23,380 nt of DNA from contig CAAHFI010266897.1 in assembly GCA_900893395.1 (NCBI GenBank), positions 1 to 23,380 on the forward strand, read 5' to 3'. The DNA comes from Euglena gracilis. Taxonomy: Eukaryota > Euglenozoa > Euglenophyceae > Euglenales > Euglenaceae. Below are positions 1 to 9,434 of this stretch, in pieces (the stretch's first letter is position 1; every line of letters begins with the position of its first letter). Position numbers and translations under genes: made by a program. The notes below the pieces were generated by a model, which was not told where the DNA came from, made no database searches, and saw only the letters and a list, made by a program, of their open reading frames with translations.

Positions 1-299
1 AGTGCATTAGGTGATCGCTTACAAATCCTTGCCTTATGAGGTTTGCTTCCGCCCCCGTATCCACCACAAATATCCATATCCCGTTCCTCCCCATTGACCA
101 AAATTACCTTTGTGCGAATCAAAAGTTGCCGATCCTTTGAAAATTTGCTCACCCTGTGGGTGATACGTTTTTTTCACCATACGCGACTTCAAACGTACAA
201 CCTTTGGTTCCTTAGGCGTGTTAGTGCTATGTGGGGGGCTTATCACCCTCTATCAACAAGGCCCAAACTCCCCACTTCACACCTCCCATGGGTTTCCCA

Positions 300-600
300 T
301 CCACTTCGAAAAAGCTTTTGTTCCAGGCTAAAAATACAATTTTTGTGTCGCCTTTCGCACAAGTTCTCTCACCCATCCCCTTTGCCAATCGGCAACAATG
401 CAAATTGCATCACACGGGGTTTTTTGCAACTTTTTGCCACCTTATGCCATAACGACCATGGGGGGTTCAACCACACCGTGCCCCCCTTCCCCCAATCAAC
501 GCTCAAGGCATTTTCTCCTTCGTCAAAAAAGATGCACATTGAGAATTTTTTTTGACACAATCCATTTCGGTCTCCTTTGAAATTTCTCCTCAATCAATTT
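300..600 (-). pseudogene. NPPW-motif domain following the methyltransferase
   Basis: On the minus strand, just after the methyltransferase, is ENALSVDW, then about eight residues, then WLNPPWSLWHKV (near 450-530). The pattern of an acidic 'alSvDW' followed by 'wlNPPW' and a helix is shared by two things I know. One is the Dam-like N6-adenine methyltransferases of phages and mobile elements, where NPPW is the catalytic loop. The other is the segment between RNase H and recombinase in tyrosine-recombinase retroelements (AVDAF...NPPF). Both readings fit a mobile-element protein. I cannot choose between them without a profile search. The remainder toward base 1 shows only short open stretches. 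Confidence 0.4.
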
Positions 601-689
601 CACAAAGGAGTTTCTCACGGCATAGTCCTCCCTTTTGAAGGAAAATTTCTCCTCCTTAAAATCAAGGGCCGAAAGAAGATATTCAATCA

Positions 690-1365
690 AATTTTGAGGC
701 ATTCTCCATTTTTGATGTGTGCTCGTGGCATATGCCTCCCACCCAATTGCTCTTGTGTGCCCACCTGCCCCTCCTTCAACACCATGTTGGGGCAGGTTTT
801 TCCATCACAAATTTTGTCCTTCAAACTTAAGAGATTCTCACTCCCCCAAATACGGGTTGGTTTTTGGTATCCCCAATCAGAAAATGGCAATAATCAACAT
901 CAATGAAATTCAAATTTCGAACACATTGCCGTTTGGGTAAATATCCCGTACGGGGATTTTTCAATCCACCACATTTTGGGTTTGAAAATATTCCACGATC
1001 TCCAAAGTTTTTCGACAAGGCGATCTGCCGTTTGCATGTCCCTACCCCCTATCGTTTTTGCAAGGCTATACTCCGTGCATGGCACACCGGCCGCAATAAC
1101 TTCAAAATATCCTGGGGGTATTTGCGATAATCCCACTCCAAAATATCCGTTACATGGGTTGGGTGAAATTTTGGGTTGACATCCAAAGATACCACCTGGT
1201 ATCCGTTTTCCTCCAAACACCTCCCACAGATCCTTTTCCCGAAAACAAATCCAACGCCTTGGGAATTCTCCTACTTCCAACACCTTTGATGGATCCTCTC
1301 TCACTCAAACAACCATAATAATTGTTGAAACTGGGCCGTGCACTCTCCTGGCTTGCACACCTGGT
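690..1365 (-). pseudogene. C5 cytosine DNA methyltransferase of element M (decayed)
   Basis: Three hallmark blocks of C5 cytosine methyltransferases occur in the right order on the minus strand. Motif I, the S-adenosylmethionine-binding loop, is ALDLFSGKGSVG near 1218-1260. Motif IV, with the catalytic Pro-Cys, is VPCTEYS near 1064-1084. Motif VI is WWIEKSP near 952-970. Downstream blocks DVDYCHF and WGYQKPTRIW (about 830-890) resemble the target-recognition part of the phage/protist-type family with a PCTEYS motif. The enzyme class transfers a methyl group to carbon 5 of cytosine in DNA. The copy is broken, with its motifs in more than one frame, so it is a fossil. Its position directly after a gag-like tract suggests it was carried by the element rather than by the host. 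Confidence 0.75.
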
Positions 1366-1472
1366 CCACGGTTTGGGTCGAGTCCACGGTTTGCCCGGCT
1401 TGCCCTTCCTCGACACGGGCTGCCATTGGCTCGAGGCCACTTGCCTTCTTGAGTCAATTGTTGATGATGAAC

Positions 1473-2351
1473 TCATTGATTGTCTTCAGTTGCACCATTG
1501 CCTGCCTTCGGCAGGCAAACTCTTGATTGGTTGACTTTGAACCTGAGATAGAGGGACTGGAAGATAGATACACATTCTCCAACATGGTAACATTCTCCAC
1601 ATGGAGATGTGGTTGGGTTATGCAAAATATTGTGGGGGTTTTTGATGCCCGAGGATGTAAACCCCTCAAAAACATGACCCGGCGTCCCAAAGACGGACTG
1701 GGGGTGCAACATTTCGGTTTGCGTTGTACCCCCTCCCTTCCAACCGTTGCCTTTGGAAGAATCTTTCCCTTGGCCTTTGCCTTTGCCTTTTCCTTTTTGG
1801 GAAGATTGTTGATTCCAATTTCCATTCGATTGGCTGGGCCCCCTTCCCCCATATCGTCCTTGGCCTTGATAATTTTGAGCACCCTTGAAACTTTGGCCTT
1901 TCCAAGAGTTTTGGTTTTGATTTTGGGGTTGCCAAGTTGGCCAGGAGACGATCTTGGTGGTGCTTGAACCAAACTCCACCATTGGTATTTGGCACAGATT
2001 TTGGAATTTCTGCATTTTGTGTAAGATTTTGGGTCTGACTTTCAGTGGAAATGGGAACAGGACCATTCGAAGCATTGGGCAATCAGAACCTGTGGACTTG
2101 GGTGTTGAAAGTGTCGGAGATGCCACCTTGCTTTCCAGAAAAAGAACGTTTCTTTGAAGGTGAACCCTCCCGACTGTTGGATTTCCCCCTTTTCTCTCCG
2201 CCCCCACCGATCGAGAACGTCTGTATGAGGTTTGGCTGTGGTGGGGTTTAGCATTAAGTCTTGCCGATCTCTGAGTGCCAATTTTTGAAGTTACGAGACG
2301 GAAAATGTCTTCAACACTCAAATTTGGTTCATTTTCTCGAACCCGAACCAA
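1473..2351 (-). pseudogene. Basic Gly/Lys/Gln-rich nucleic-acid-binding tract of element M
   Basis: The minus-strand product is rich in Gln, Asn, Gly, Lys and Ser. It carries a run of Gly-Lys pairs (KGKGKGKGQGK) near 1770-1800 and RGG-like GRYGGRG near 1850. About 50 residues further on is PCGECYHVGEC (near 1600), which resembles a degraded CCHC zinc knuckle. Basic tracts followed by a zinc knuckle are typical of nucleocapsid regions, where they bind the RNA genome. It lies directly between the coiled-coil region and the methyltransferase, fitting the C-terminal part of a gag. The match is by composition and order only. Confidence 0.45.
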
Positions 2352-4440
2352 AACATTGGAATCATTAAATTCTTTCCCATTGTAACTTTGAGTGTTTCAC
2401 AACTTTGCACATCAGGCAACACAATTTCGAATTCCGTCTCACTCAATTTTGTGACTCTTGTGGGTTTTTCCCAGCGAAAATCATCACAAAATTTTCCATA
2501 ATGGCTGTGGAGGTTGGTTGTGGATAGTTCATTCGAACGGTTGGCTGGCTGGTTTTGATCCGTTCTTCCTCGTCGGTGATCCAATGCACAATAAAAGGAG
2601 GCATTTTTCGATGAGTAATCTTTTCACCTCCCCCTCACTGGCATCCTTAATTTTCTGTCGACACAACTTGAAGTCAACCTTGAAATTTTCCCAATCACGG
2701 CTTGTAACCCTCCCTTGATGGCATAATGTGAGATCCCGAAAGTTTTTCTGGCCCCAAACTCTTCATTTCTCGAATGCCAGGCATCCAACTTGGCCCACAC
2801 TTCATTAAAAGTAGTGCCTCCCCCATTTCATCCAAATGCAAATTCAGCTGTTTTTTCCCCAAATCATCCAAACAAAGTTCTAGGAGGCCCAATTTATCAG
2901 CTTCTGAAACTTGATTGAATTTTCGGATGAATCTCCCCACTCATCCTTGAAGTTTGGCCAATCACCTGCATGACCTGAAAATTTCGGGACAACAACATTT
3001 CGCAAAATGTGTTGTGTAGCTGCAGACGCAACAGTGAGCATTGGTGACCGTTCAGATGCCCCCCTATGGCATTGATACTCACCTGGCCCACCATCAATGA
3101 TCCATCCCCTAAATCTGGGCCCCCTTCCAATCCCAGATTAAGATCCCAGATTTCAATTGGCTGAACCGGCTTCACTCCCTTAATTCCAACAAAACCAGAA
3201 TTAGCCTTAAAAACTGGCTTGGGCTGTGTCACCGTAGATGCCTTGGGCTGAACCGTTTCAGTCAAAACTTGTTGCACCCTCCCTTCAATGGCCTTCAACC
3301 GTGCCTCAAAATTGTTGCACAGATTTTGGACAACCTCCCTATGGCTTTTTTCCTTTGAAAAATCTGTTTGAATTTTGCCCAAAATCGCACAAAACTGCTG
3401 TTTCATACAATTTTCCATGTCATTTCGCAGCTTGTCAAAATGTTCTTCTTTTTGCACTTGTCTCGTTTTTTCCTCCATCATTTGGGTCATCATGATTTCC
3501 ATCATTTTTCTGACCTGAGCTGCCATTTCCCTCCGAACCTGAATTTGTATCGTTTCTTCTGTTTTCCCCATAATTTCAACAACTTTTCCCAAGGCACCTC
3601 CTGGCTGCCCAGAAATTTCTCGATCCCAGTCAATCTGTCCCCAGAGCTTTGCTCTCCTGATTCACTGTCTGAAATCGCTGCTGCATTCACTTACTAGTGT
3701 CCCAAAATTTGTCTTAGACTCCTCCCCAACAGTTTTCAGCCCAGCAGCAATTTCAGTGAATCGTCGATTCACCCCAGAGCACAGCTCACGGTTTGCATTC
3801 TGAAGCGCAGAAATTTCTTTTTGCAACTCCAATTTGTTCTCTCCACACAGCCCGAGAACAAATCCAACCTGGTCAAAAAGACCTGAAAATGTGACTTCAA
3901 TTTCCTTTTCCCTTTTTAATATTTCGCTCAACTGCCCATCCAAAAAGTCCTTCACAGATTTCTCAAAAATCTGGGATTTTCCTTCAACCTGTCTTTCAAT
4001 TTCGATTGACAAAAGTTGTTTGTGGCAGTTTGGCAATATTTTCCGCCGCATTCCGCCCTTGCTGGCACTGTGAAATAAAATGGCTGACTGACTGCTGAAT
4101 TTCCTCCTGAGTTTTCTGTTTTTGCTGTTCAAACTGGCTGCAAATTTCAGTATTTCGCCGTTCCACATTTTGCTGAATAAACTGTAAAAGTTCAGCCTGT
4201 GCTCGAGAATTTTTTCACCCAATTCTCGCTCAAAATTGTCCAGCCGATTTTCCACAACCTGGGGGGTATAATACTTTCCCAGTGAGTTAAACTTCGGTTC
4301 AGTTCTGCTAATTGGCAGTCCACCCCTGGGCCCAATTATCCCATGCGTCCCAATCTGAAATGTCAGCCCCACCCACCTGAACTCCTAAATCAGGTGGCTG
4401 GGGTTCCATTTCTTCATCCTCCTCCACCTGGGTTTTTTGA
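2320..4440 (-). pseudogene. gag-like coiled-coil region of element M
   Basis: The minus strand reads as long helical stretches rich in Glu, Lys, Gln, Met and Leu, with heptad-like spacing. Examples are the segment beginning MGKVVEIMGKTEETIQIQ near 3590, followed by a Met-rich run, and the segment around KREKEIEVTFSGLFDQVGF near 3900. A Trp/Asp-rich, acidic stretch precedes it near 4330-4430. Further downstream, near 2700-2940, is a compact helical part containing LGLLELCLDDLGKKQL. I recognise no named family. The role as a structural, gag-like protein is inferred from position, in front of a basic nucleic-acid-binding tract and an enzyme. The region is decayed and spread over more than one frame. 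Confidence 0.4.
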
Positions 4441-4450
4441 TGCAGCCAGA

Positions 4451-5837
4451 TTAAACACCCCCGATGATGATGCACCACAAGCCCAGATTTGCAGAATGCA
4501 CCCCAGAAAATTTTGATTCAGAATACATTCTGGTCGATTCCGAAAAAAATGTCTGTCCATCGACAGTTATTTCATTGTGGCTGGCTGGCCCCCTGTCTTC
4601 CAACAATAAAATTGGAGTTACCCCCTCAATCTGGGGTATTTCGGCTCCAAAATTTGGAAAGCTGATTTGGACTGAAAATCTGAAACCTGGGGGGTATCCA
4701 ACCTGCAGCCACCAAAAGTTTTTCTGTTTCTTCAAACTGGCTGAGTCCGACCCCTGTCACTGTCAATTTCACTGTCGCTTTATATTGGGGGGTGAACCCG
4801 TCCATTGCACCAACTGATTTTCATCCCCCCCTGTGATTCATGGGGACTGGCCGTTATCATGTTAACTCCAAACACCTTTTCTGGGTTCCCACCTGAAAAG
4901 TCTGCGTTCGAAATTTCTGAACACGTATCAGAACCAGACTGTGATTGAAAATTTGCTGATTTCCACAGATTGAGAAGAATTCAGGTTTGCCCGATTTCGA
5001 AAATTCCTCACCAACAGAGCTGGTGAAGCTGCCTCTGCTAACTATGTTTAGCTGAGGGTCAAAGCTTCAAATACCCACAGATTCTGTTGGTAGGGCAGGG
5101 TTTTCGGTCCGACACCCGCAGGGGGGGCGCCCGGGTAGACATGGTACGCAGAGGAGTTTTTGCCAACCCTGTTGACAAAAAAATTTTCAGCCCAGAAAAT
5201 ATGGACAATTTTAATGGCACAACCAGCAGTAATCTTGCTGATCCCTGCCCGTCACCCACCCCTTGGGCTGCCGTTCCCTGGTCAGGGCCCAGTGTTTTTT
5301 CCGGGTGGTGAGGGCTCAGGCCACCCCCCGTTTCGCCCACTGGTGTACCCCCGACCAGAGGGGGGTGCATAGGATCGATTAGCTTTTTCGTGGAAATCTT
5401 GTACAAAATCAAAATTCCGGTCCAATGAAATGTTTCTCCAACTTTGATCCCCATGAGGCCATTTCACTCCCCCCTTTCTTCGGCATGCAAAACATCGAGA
5501 ATGCGTAAGGGTGTGTGTTTTGTTCACTGAATTGGTGGTCAGAAAGCAACAATGGCACACCGTGAATGAGGAAAGGTGGGACCTGACCTTTGAACTTGAA
5601 ATTCTCAAAAATGACAATTCTTCAATGAAATATTCTTGAGGACTTCAATTCTCAATTGTATGGAACAAAGAAACCCACTCAAGTCTGCGGAAGCAAATTG
5701 TGCTGAATTGGAACCTCAAATTAGGCTTTTCCTATAGAACGCGCGTTCTGCGCGGAATGAAAAATTCCGTGTTTTCAAAAGCTTCCGCCCTGCCATTTTT
5801 GAATGTCGGACGCCCCCCGACAGTCGACATCGCCCTC
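4451..5837. other. No gene recognised; possibly the 5' end of element M
   Basis: Short open frames occur on both strands (for example about 95 codons on minus near 4451-4735 and about 130 codons on minus near 5059-5454), but none has a recognisable motif and they overlap each other. Because element M reads toward base 1, this stretch would hold its leader and upstream terminal repeat. With the other end outside the window, a direct-repeat test is impossible here. The C- and G-rich block at 5110-5370 contrasts with the A/T-richer sequence on both sides. Confidence 0.3.
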
Positions 5838-5877
5838 GTGGTCCCTTCCTCCCCCTTCCTCTGTCTTGGGAGTCCGA
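5838..5877 (+). repeat. Solitary DIRS right-end fragment (family of copy E)
   Basis: About 40 bases starting CCCTCGTGGTCCCTTCC and ending TCTTGGGAGTCCGA closely match the internal complement of copy E at 10347-10391 and, inverted, its right terminal extension at 9955-9990. No inverted repeat, recombinase or other DIRS part is visible next to it, so it is an isolated end, in plus orientation. It may be the relic of a deleted copy or a misintegration product. Confidence 0.6.
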
Positions 5878-5946
5878 ACTTGCCAAGGGTCGGTTTATTT
5901 CTTTTTTTAGTTGAAATGGGTCGGTTTGGAAGGGTAGGTCGGTTTA

Positions 5947-6070
5947 GAAGGGGGGAAGAAGGGAAGGAAGGGAAGGGGGGAAAGGGGGGTAGAAAGTAGA
6001 ATAGAATTAAAACAAAAACAAACATAAATAGAATAAATAAAATAGAGGAACAAAGGTGAAAAAAAAACAC
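5947..6070. repeat. GGAA-rich purine tract followed by an A-rich tract
   Basis: Bases 5947-5998 are almost pure purine on the plus strand, built from irregular GGAA, GGGAA and GGGG units. Bases 5999-6070 are A-rich (AAAACAAAAACAAAC and similar). Just upstream the word GGTCGGTTT occurs three times (5888, 5919 and 5937). These are simple-sequence expansions. The open frame across them is an artefact of low complexity. Confidence 0.75.
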
Positions 6071-7183
6071 AGGAAACTTTGGGCCACCACTCCACCCCTC
6101 AGGGGGGCGGACCCCCACCTCCTCGTCACCAATCTTTTCAAAAAAGAATCTCCGACGCAAACAAAAAAGCTCACACACGCATGCACACATTCGCACACAA
6201 ATTTGAAACCCCTCAAGTAAGGAATGTGAACGCACAAACTTCAGGCTGACAGAAAAATTGGCCACATTAGATTGGAGAGCTGCCTGGGAACGAGTGTGAG
6301 GATGCTTTGGCGGTGCGCGGAGTCGGCGCGGGAAGGCGGGGCCTTGGGCCAACTTTGGGGCTTGGTCCAAGGAGGGCTCATCTGCATCGACATGAGGCGG
6401 CAGGTCTGGCACTCCTTTCTCCGGGATCGGTGAGGCTAGCAGAACGGATGGCCGCAGGCACGCCGTATACCCCCCAAGGCTTGCAGAAGAAGAGTTGAGT
6501 GCCGCATGTAGAAAAACAAAATTGTAGGGCTTGCACCTTTTCCTCCTGGAGGTGTTCATCTTGAAAAGTAAGGTTGGGTGGCCTGGATCTTCAAAAGAAA
6601 ATCGCGAAGAGGGGCCCGAGTATTCCAGTTGGTCAAGGCCGTTGCTTTCGCGGCGATTTGTGCCACAATTTCGCAGCTCCAATTTCGCCCTGCCCACCAC
6701 GTGGGGTGGCTTTTGTGTTCCTGTCCCGTCCCCTCTGCCGGGTGGTCTTTCACGGAAGTGAGGTTGTGGTCGTTGGTTGGGTCACGGCCGGTCGGCCCAA
6801 CCACGTCGACTTTGAAGTCATTAAATTCTGCCTTGTTGGGACGCCGCCGGCCGGGGCCACGCAGCCGCAACAGATCCAGCGACTGAAGACGCACTTCATC
6901 GCAGAATAGCGAAATACATTGGCCCCCGGGGCCCCGACTACAGTTGACTTCAACAGGGGGGGGGTTCGCGCGGCCCGCCGTATTTTTTACCCCAGTTGGG
7001 CGGCTCTTTGGGTCTCTTGGAGCCCTTTAAAGGGCCAATGTGGCGCGGTTTGAGCGGGAAAGGTTCAACTGATTTGAACGAGAACCTTGACACAAGCCAA
7101 GCCTCCTCGAATAACCTCATAGAGAATCTTTTTTTGCGATCGTTTGGCCGCAGCGGGCCCCGGCCTCCGCCAAAATAATTTTG
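6071..7183. other. Stretch without a recognised gene
   Basis: A CA-rich microsatellite-like segment lies at 6171-6200. From 6250 the sequence is CG-rich and has overlapping open frames on both strands of about 60 to 110 codons (for example 6578-6886 plus and 6556-6894 minus), none with a motif I recognise. CG content is clearly higher than in the DIRS bodies downstream. It could be host intergenic sequence or an unrecognised old repeat. Confidence 0.3.
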
Positions 7184-7305
7184 ACCCTCGGGCTCCGAAC
7201 TGCCCCCAAGTGAGCTCATGCCTTGTTTTGCCGGCTTTTGAAGGTAAATGTTTTTGGGAAGGTTAGGCTTTGCACCTTGGTGCTGCAATTTTGCCGGAGT
7301 TGGCT
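7184..7305 (+). repeat. Left inverted terminal repeat of copy A
   Basis: It starts CCCTCGGGCTCCG, continues through CATGCCTTGTTTTGCCGGC and GGTTAGGCTTTGCA, and ends GCCGGAGTTGGCTG. These blocks match, in the same order, the reverse complement of the terminal repeat of copy C (9312-9434) and of the right repeat of copy G (23222-23310). It is the most diverged repeat of this family in the window. Confidence 0.6.
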
Positions 7306-7608
7306 GTTCTTAATTGACCTGTGGCGAAAGTACTGGTGCAGTTTATCACGTTGGCTGACGGGCAGAGATACAATCCATCTGTTGTGGTACATTTTTGTCG
7401 CGGGAAGCTTCCTGTGTCCTTTTGGGGGCTTCAAAAGACATTGTCACACGTTCTGAATGAGATTGTGAGTGATCACGATCGTCTGATTTTCCTACGTTTT
7501 TGAACAACATTTGGACTTTAGACCCAAAGTCAATGGCAGACTGAGGCAGCCATTGATCCGTTGTAAATATGCTCCGCCTTTCACTGACTAACTCGCACAT
7601 GGGTTTGG

Positions 7609-7724
7609 ACACCTCGGGCTCCGCACTTCCCTCAAGTGAGGTGCCGACCTCACTTGGTGTTTGTGTTTCGCCCACGGTCACGGTGTCCCTTCCTCCCCTC
7701 TCGGTCTGCCTCGGGGAGTGCGAG
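7609..7724 (+). repeat. Left-end word fused to a right terminal extension
   Basis: ACACCTCGGGCTCCGCACTT at 7609-7628 repeats the outer left end of the family. A 10-base perfect stem with a 4-base loop follows (CAAGTGAGGT at 7633-7642, ACCTCACTTG at 7647-7656). It then passes into a right extension that contains TTTGTGTTTCGCCC, GGTGTCCCTTCCTCCC and CTCGGTCTGCCTCGGGGAG. This order, left end then right extension on the same strand, is not that of an internal complementary region, where both parts are inverted relative to the ends. Confidence 0.6.
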
Positions 7725-7734
7725 TGGACGGAAA

Positions 7735-8300
7735 TTCCACACCATGTTAGCAACACCATACAAGAGGCTTGGGAACCAAAACTTAATATGGTGCATTTTG
7801 AGATCCCAACCAATCCTCCTGGGGCTGGCCAAAGCCCCCTTTTCACACTGATATTTGCACATTGTGGACACAGCTCATTTTTGCTCAAGAATTCTCTGCT
7901 TATAAAAAAGTTAAGATTTGGAGAGAATCAACGTTACAACTGGTGTGTGGGGCAAGGCGCCCCACATCAAAATCCGGCATAAAGGCCAAAAATTACACAA
8001 ATGACAGAGATTTGTGTCCATAGCTCTATATCCAAAGGTCAGCCCCTTTCACTTGATGATGCCATATGTTTCAGGAACACGGTCACTCGTCAGACCTGGG
8101 GGAGCCCTTCTAATTTCACAAGCACTCCTTTAAGCCCATAAGTGCAGATACAGTTTTCTTGGACAAAAACTTTTTTTTTTGCCAAAAATGAGGGTGCCCC
8201 CCAGGTGTATGTGGGGGCTGACTCCACCAGAGGGGCAGGAGTCGGTTTACTCCTTTACTCTAATCGGTTTACTCTAGTTTTTTTGGAATTAGTCAGCGGA
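7735..8300 (+). mobile_element. Copy B: DIRS tyrosine recombinase fragment
   Basis: DNA from about 7740 to 8250 aligns by eye, block by block, with the recombinase region of copy G at about 22340-22840. Shared blocks include the one encoding ATPYKRLGNQNL (APYKRLWNQNL in G), CCAATCCTCCTGGGGCTGGC, and ACTCCACCAGAGGGGCAGG. This is the middle of a tyrosine recombinase, which in DIRS elements joins the circular cDNA to the chromosome. Neither end of the gene is present and it is broken. It starts within about ten bases of the right end of mini-element A and stops at the right end of copy C, so it was probably cut by one or both. Confidence 0.65.
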
Positions 8301-9150
8301 GGGGCTCGTACTCCCTCGAGGCAAGCCGAAAAGGGAGTAGGTCACCCAGGGCTTGGGCCCTTGGAAAAAGAATTTTTTTCTGGGGGATGTGCATGCACTC
8401 TCTCCCTCTCTGCTCACCTCTCTGGAGGATCTTGTTGTTGGAAGACATACCATAGGGCTTAGTGCCCCTGTTTGGCGTATCTGGTCTTCTCCATGTTGAT
8501 GTGGTTGGTTGACATACCATAGGGGGCCTCTGTGGGTCCCCCCTTGATTGAATAATTTGGAATTGAGAAATATTTGTTGGAGGGGTTCCTGCCCCTCCCT
8601 CCATAAGGGCCACTGTGGGTCCCTTTTCCTCCTGGGCTGGGTCATTGAAAGGGCCACTGTGGGTGCCTTTTCCCCCCACTTTTGGCAGAGGGCCTCTGTG
8701 GGTCCCTCGGGGAATTTTACCAGCAGCTTCTTTAGCTTCTTGGTGGCCACTGTTGTTCCACCCTGCTGGTCTCCAAGGTCTCCATGTATAATTTTTTTTC
8801 CATAATCCATCTGTTGGTCTTCTGGGCCTTGAGTTCTTCTTGGCCTCCAGCCCCATTGGAAATCTGGGGGGTCTGCTGTGGCCCCCTTGTCCCCTGGAGA
8901 GGGGCTGTTGTGCAAGATGAATTGGGGGGTTGTACAGACCTTTTTATGCCCCTTGCTGAGGGGATTTGCTTGAAAAACTGGCCCCCATGCCCCTGTGGTG
9001 TTGACCTCCTTGGCCTTGACTCCATCTCCCCCTCTTCTGGCCAATTTGTGCACAGCCGACTGTGCGCCTTTGGGGAGATGCCACTGATGTGTGGGCTTTT
9101 GATTGTACAAACGTGTAGTAATTTGGGCCCCCATGGCCCTCCTTTGCCCA

Positions 9151-9221
9151 CTCCAACTCCCGCGAGGAAAACCGACAATGGAGGAAGGGACACCGAGGGC
9201 GGAGCACAAAGACATTGTGAC
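9151..9221 (-). repeat. Terminal-extension piece lodged inside copy C
   Basis: The 71 bases match the extension module of copy G (23021-23091) with scattered differences; the last part, GAGGAAGGGACACCGAGGGC followed by GGAGCACAAAGACATTGTGA, is nearly identical. In the orientation of copy C it sits between leader and gag-like region, where intact copies have no such sequence. Confidence 0.6.
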
Positions 9222-9311
9222 TGAATATTGATATTGTATTGTCTTGATCTCTTCCAACTCTGTTCTTTGAAAGTTTCTGTCTTCTTCCGGTCGCAGGGCA
9301 AGATTAAGAAT

Positions 9312-9434
9312 CAGCCAACTCCGGCGAAAAAAGGCACTAAGGAGAGGCGCCTAACCAGCACAACGAACAATCACACAACACCGCCGGCGAGCATGGCATG
9401 GCCTCACAATGGCAAAGTGCGGAGCCCGAGGTGT
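9312..9434 (-). repeat. Left inverted terminal repeat of copy C
   Basis: It begins CAGCCAACTCCGGCG and passes through ACCGCCGGCGAGCATGGCATG. It ends CAAAGTGCGGAGCCCGAGGT, which is identical to the internal complement of copy G near 22998-23018. The leader on its inner side (TTGATATTGTATTG, then TCTTCTTCCGG) parallels that of copy D. Confidence 0.75.

Larger units (their letters stand above)
1..4450 (-). mobile_element. Element M: decayed methyltransferase-bearing retroelement, 3' part outside the window
   Basis: On the minus strand the order is a long coiled-coil region, a Gly/Lys/Gln-rich basic tract with a degraded zinc-knuckle-like motif, a C5 cytosine DNA methyltransferase, and a domain with an NPPW motif. 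The first two look like a retroelement gag. The last resembles the segment that follows RNase H in some retroelement polyproteins, or a Dam-like methylase. No reverse transcriptase is visible; if there is one it lies beyond the window start. C5 methyltransferases inside retrotransposons are known from dinoflagellates and charophytes, which is why I prefer an element over a host gene. It is broken in many places (at least six by eye) and looks old. No long terminal repeat can be recognised because only one end is present. A host methyltransferase pseudogene beside unrelated repeats is the main alternative. Confidence 0.5.
7184..7724 (+). mobile_element. Copy A: 541-base mini-DIRS element
   Basis: The left end is a DIRS inverted repeat at 7184-7305. 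The right end, at 7609-7724, repeats the left-end word and then runs into a right terminal extension ending GGGGAGTGCGAG, which corresponds to the right end of copy G (GAGTACGAG). The 300 bases between (7306-7608) carry no reverse transcriptase or recombinase. They hold a 60-codon open frame with no recognised motif. The structure suggests a short non-autonomous derivative that kept only the ends. The termini match the family of copies C, D and G. Confidence 0.55.
8305..9434 (-). mobile_element. Copy C: internally deleted DIRS element
   Basis: On the minus strand it runs from a left inverted repeat (9312-9434) through a leader (9222-9311), a terminal-extension piece (9151-9221) and a gag-like region (about 8346-9150) to the outermost part of a right terminal extension (8305-8344). 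The last matches the end of copy G (GCCTCGAGGGAGTACGAG). Reverse transcriptase, RNase H and recombinase are absent. The gag-like part shares SPMVC-PTTRSSRE and PRK-F-FQG-KP blocks with copy G at 20030-20130, so both belong to one family. It looks like a deletion derivative that kept both outer ends, and it carries several breaks. Confidence 0.6.

Noticed and set aside
34-246. 70-codon minus-strand frame at the window start
   Set aside because: No motif; probably the remainder of element M past the NPPW domain, too decayed to assign.
5999-6070. A-rich tract considered as a poly(A) tail of a processed retroposon
   Set aside because: It is interrupted, adjoins a GGAA expansion, and no LINE or SINE body or target-site duplication is visible beside it.
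5732-6700. 322-codon open frame on the minus strand
   Set aside because: It crosses the purine and A-rich simple-sequence tracts and the stray DIRS end, encodes low-complexity Phe/Pro/Leu runs, and shows no domain.
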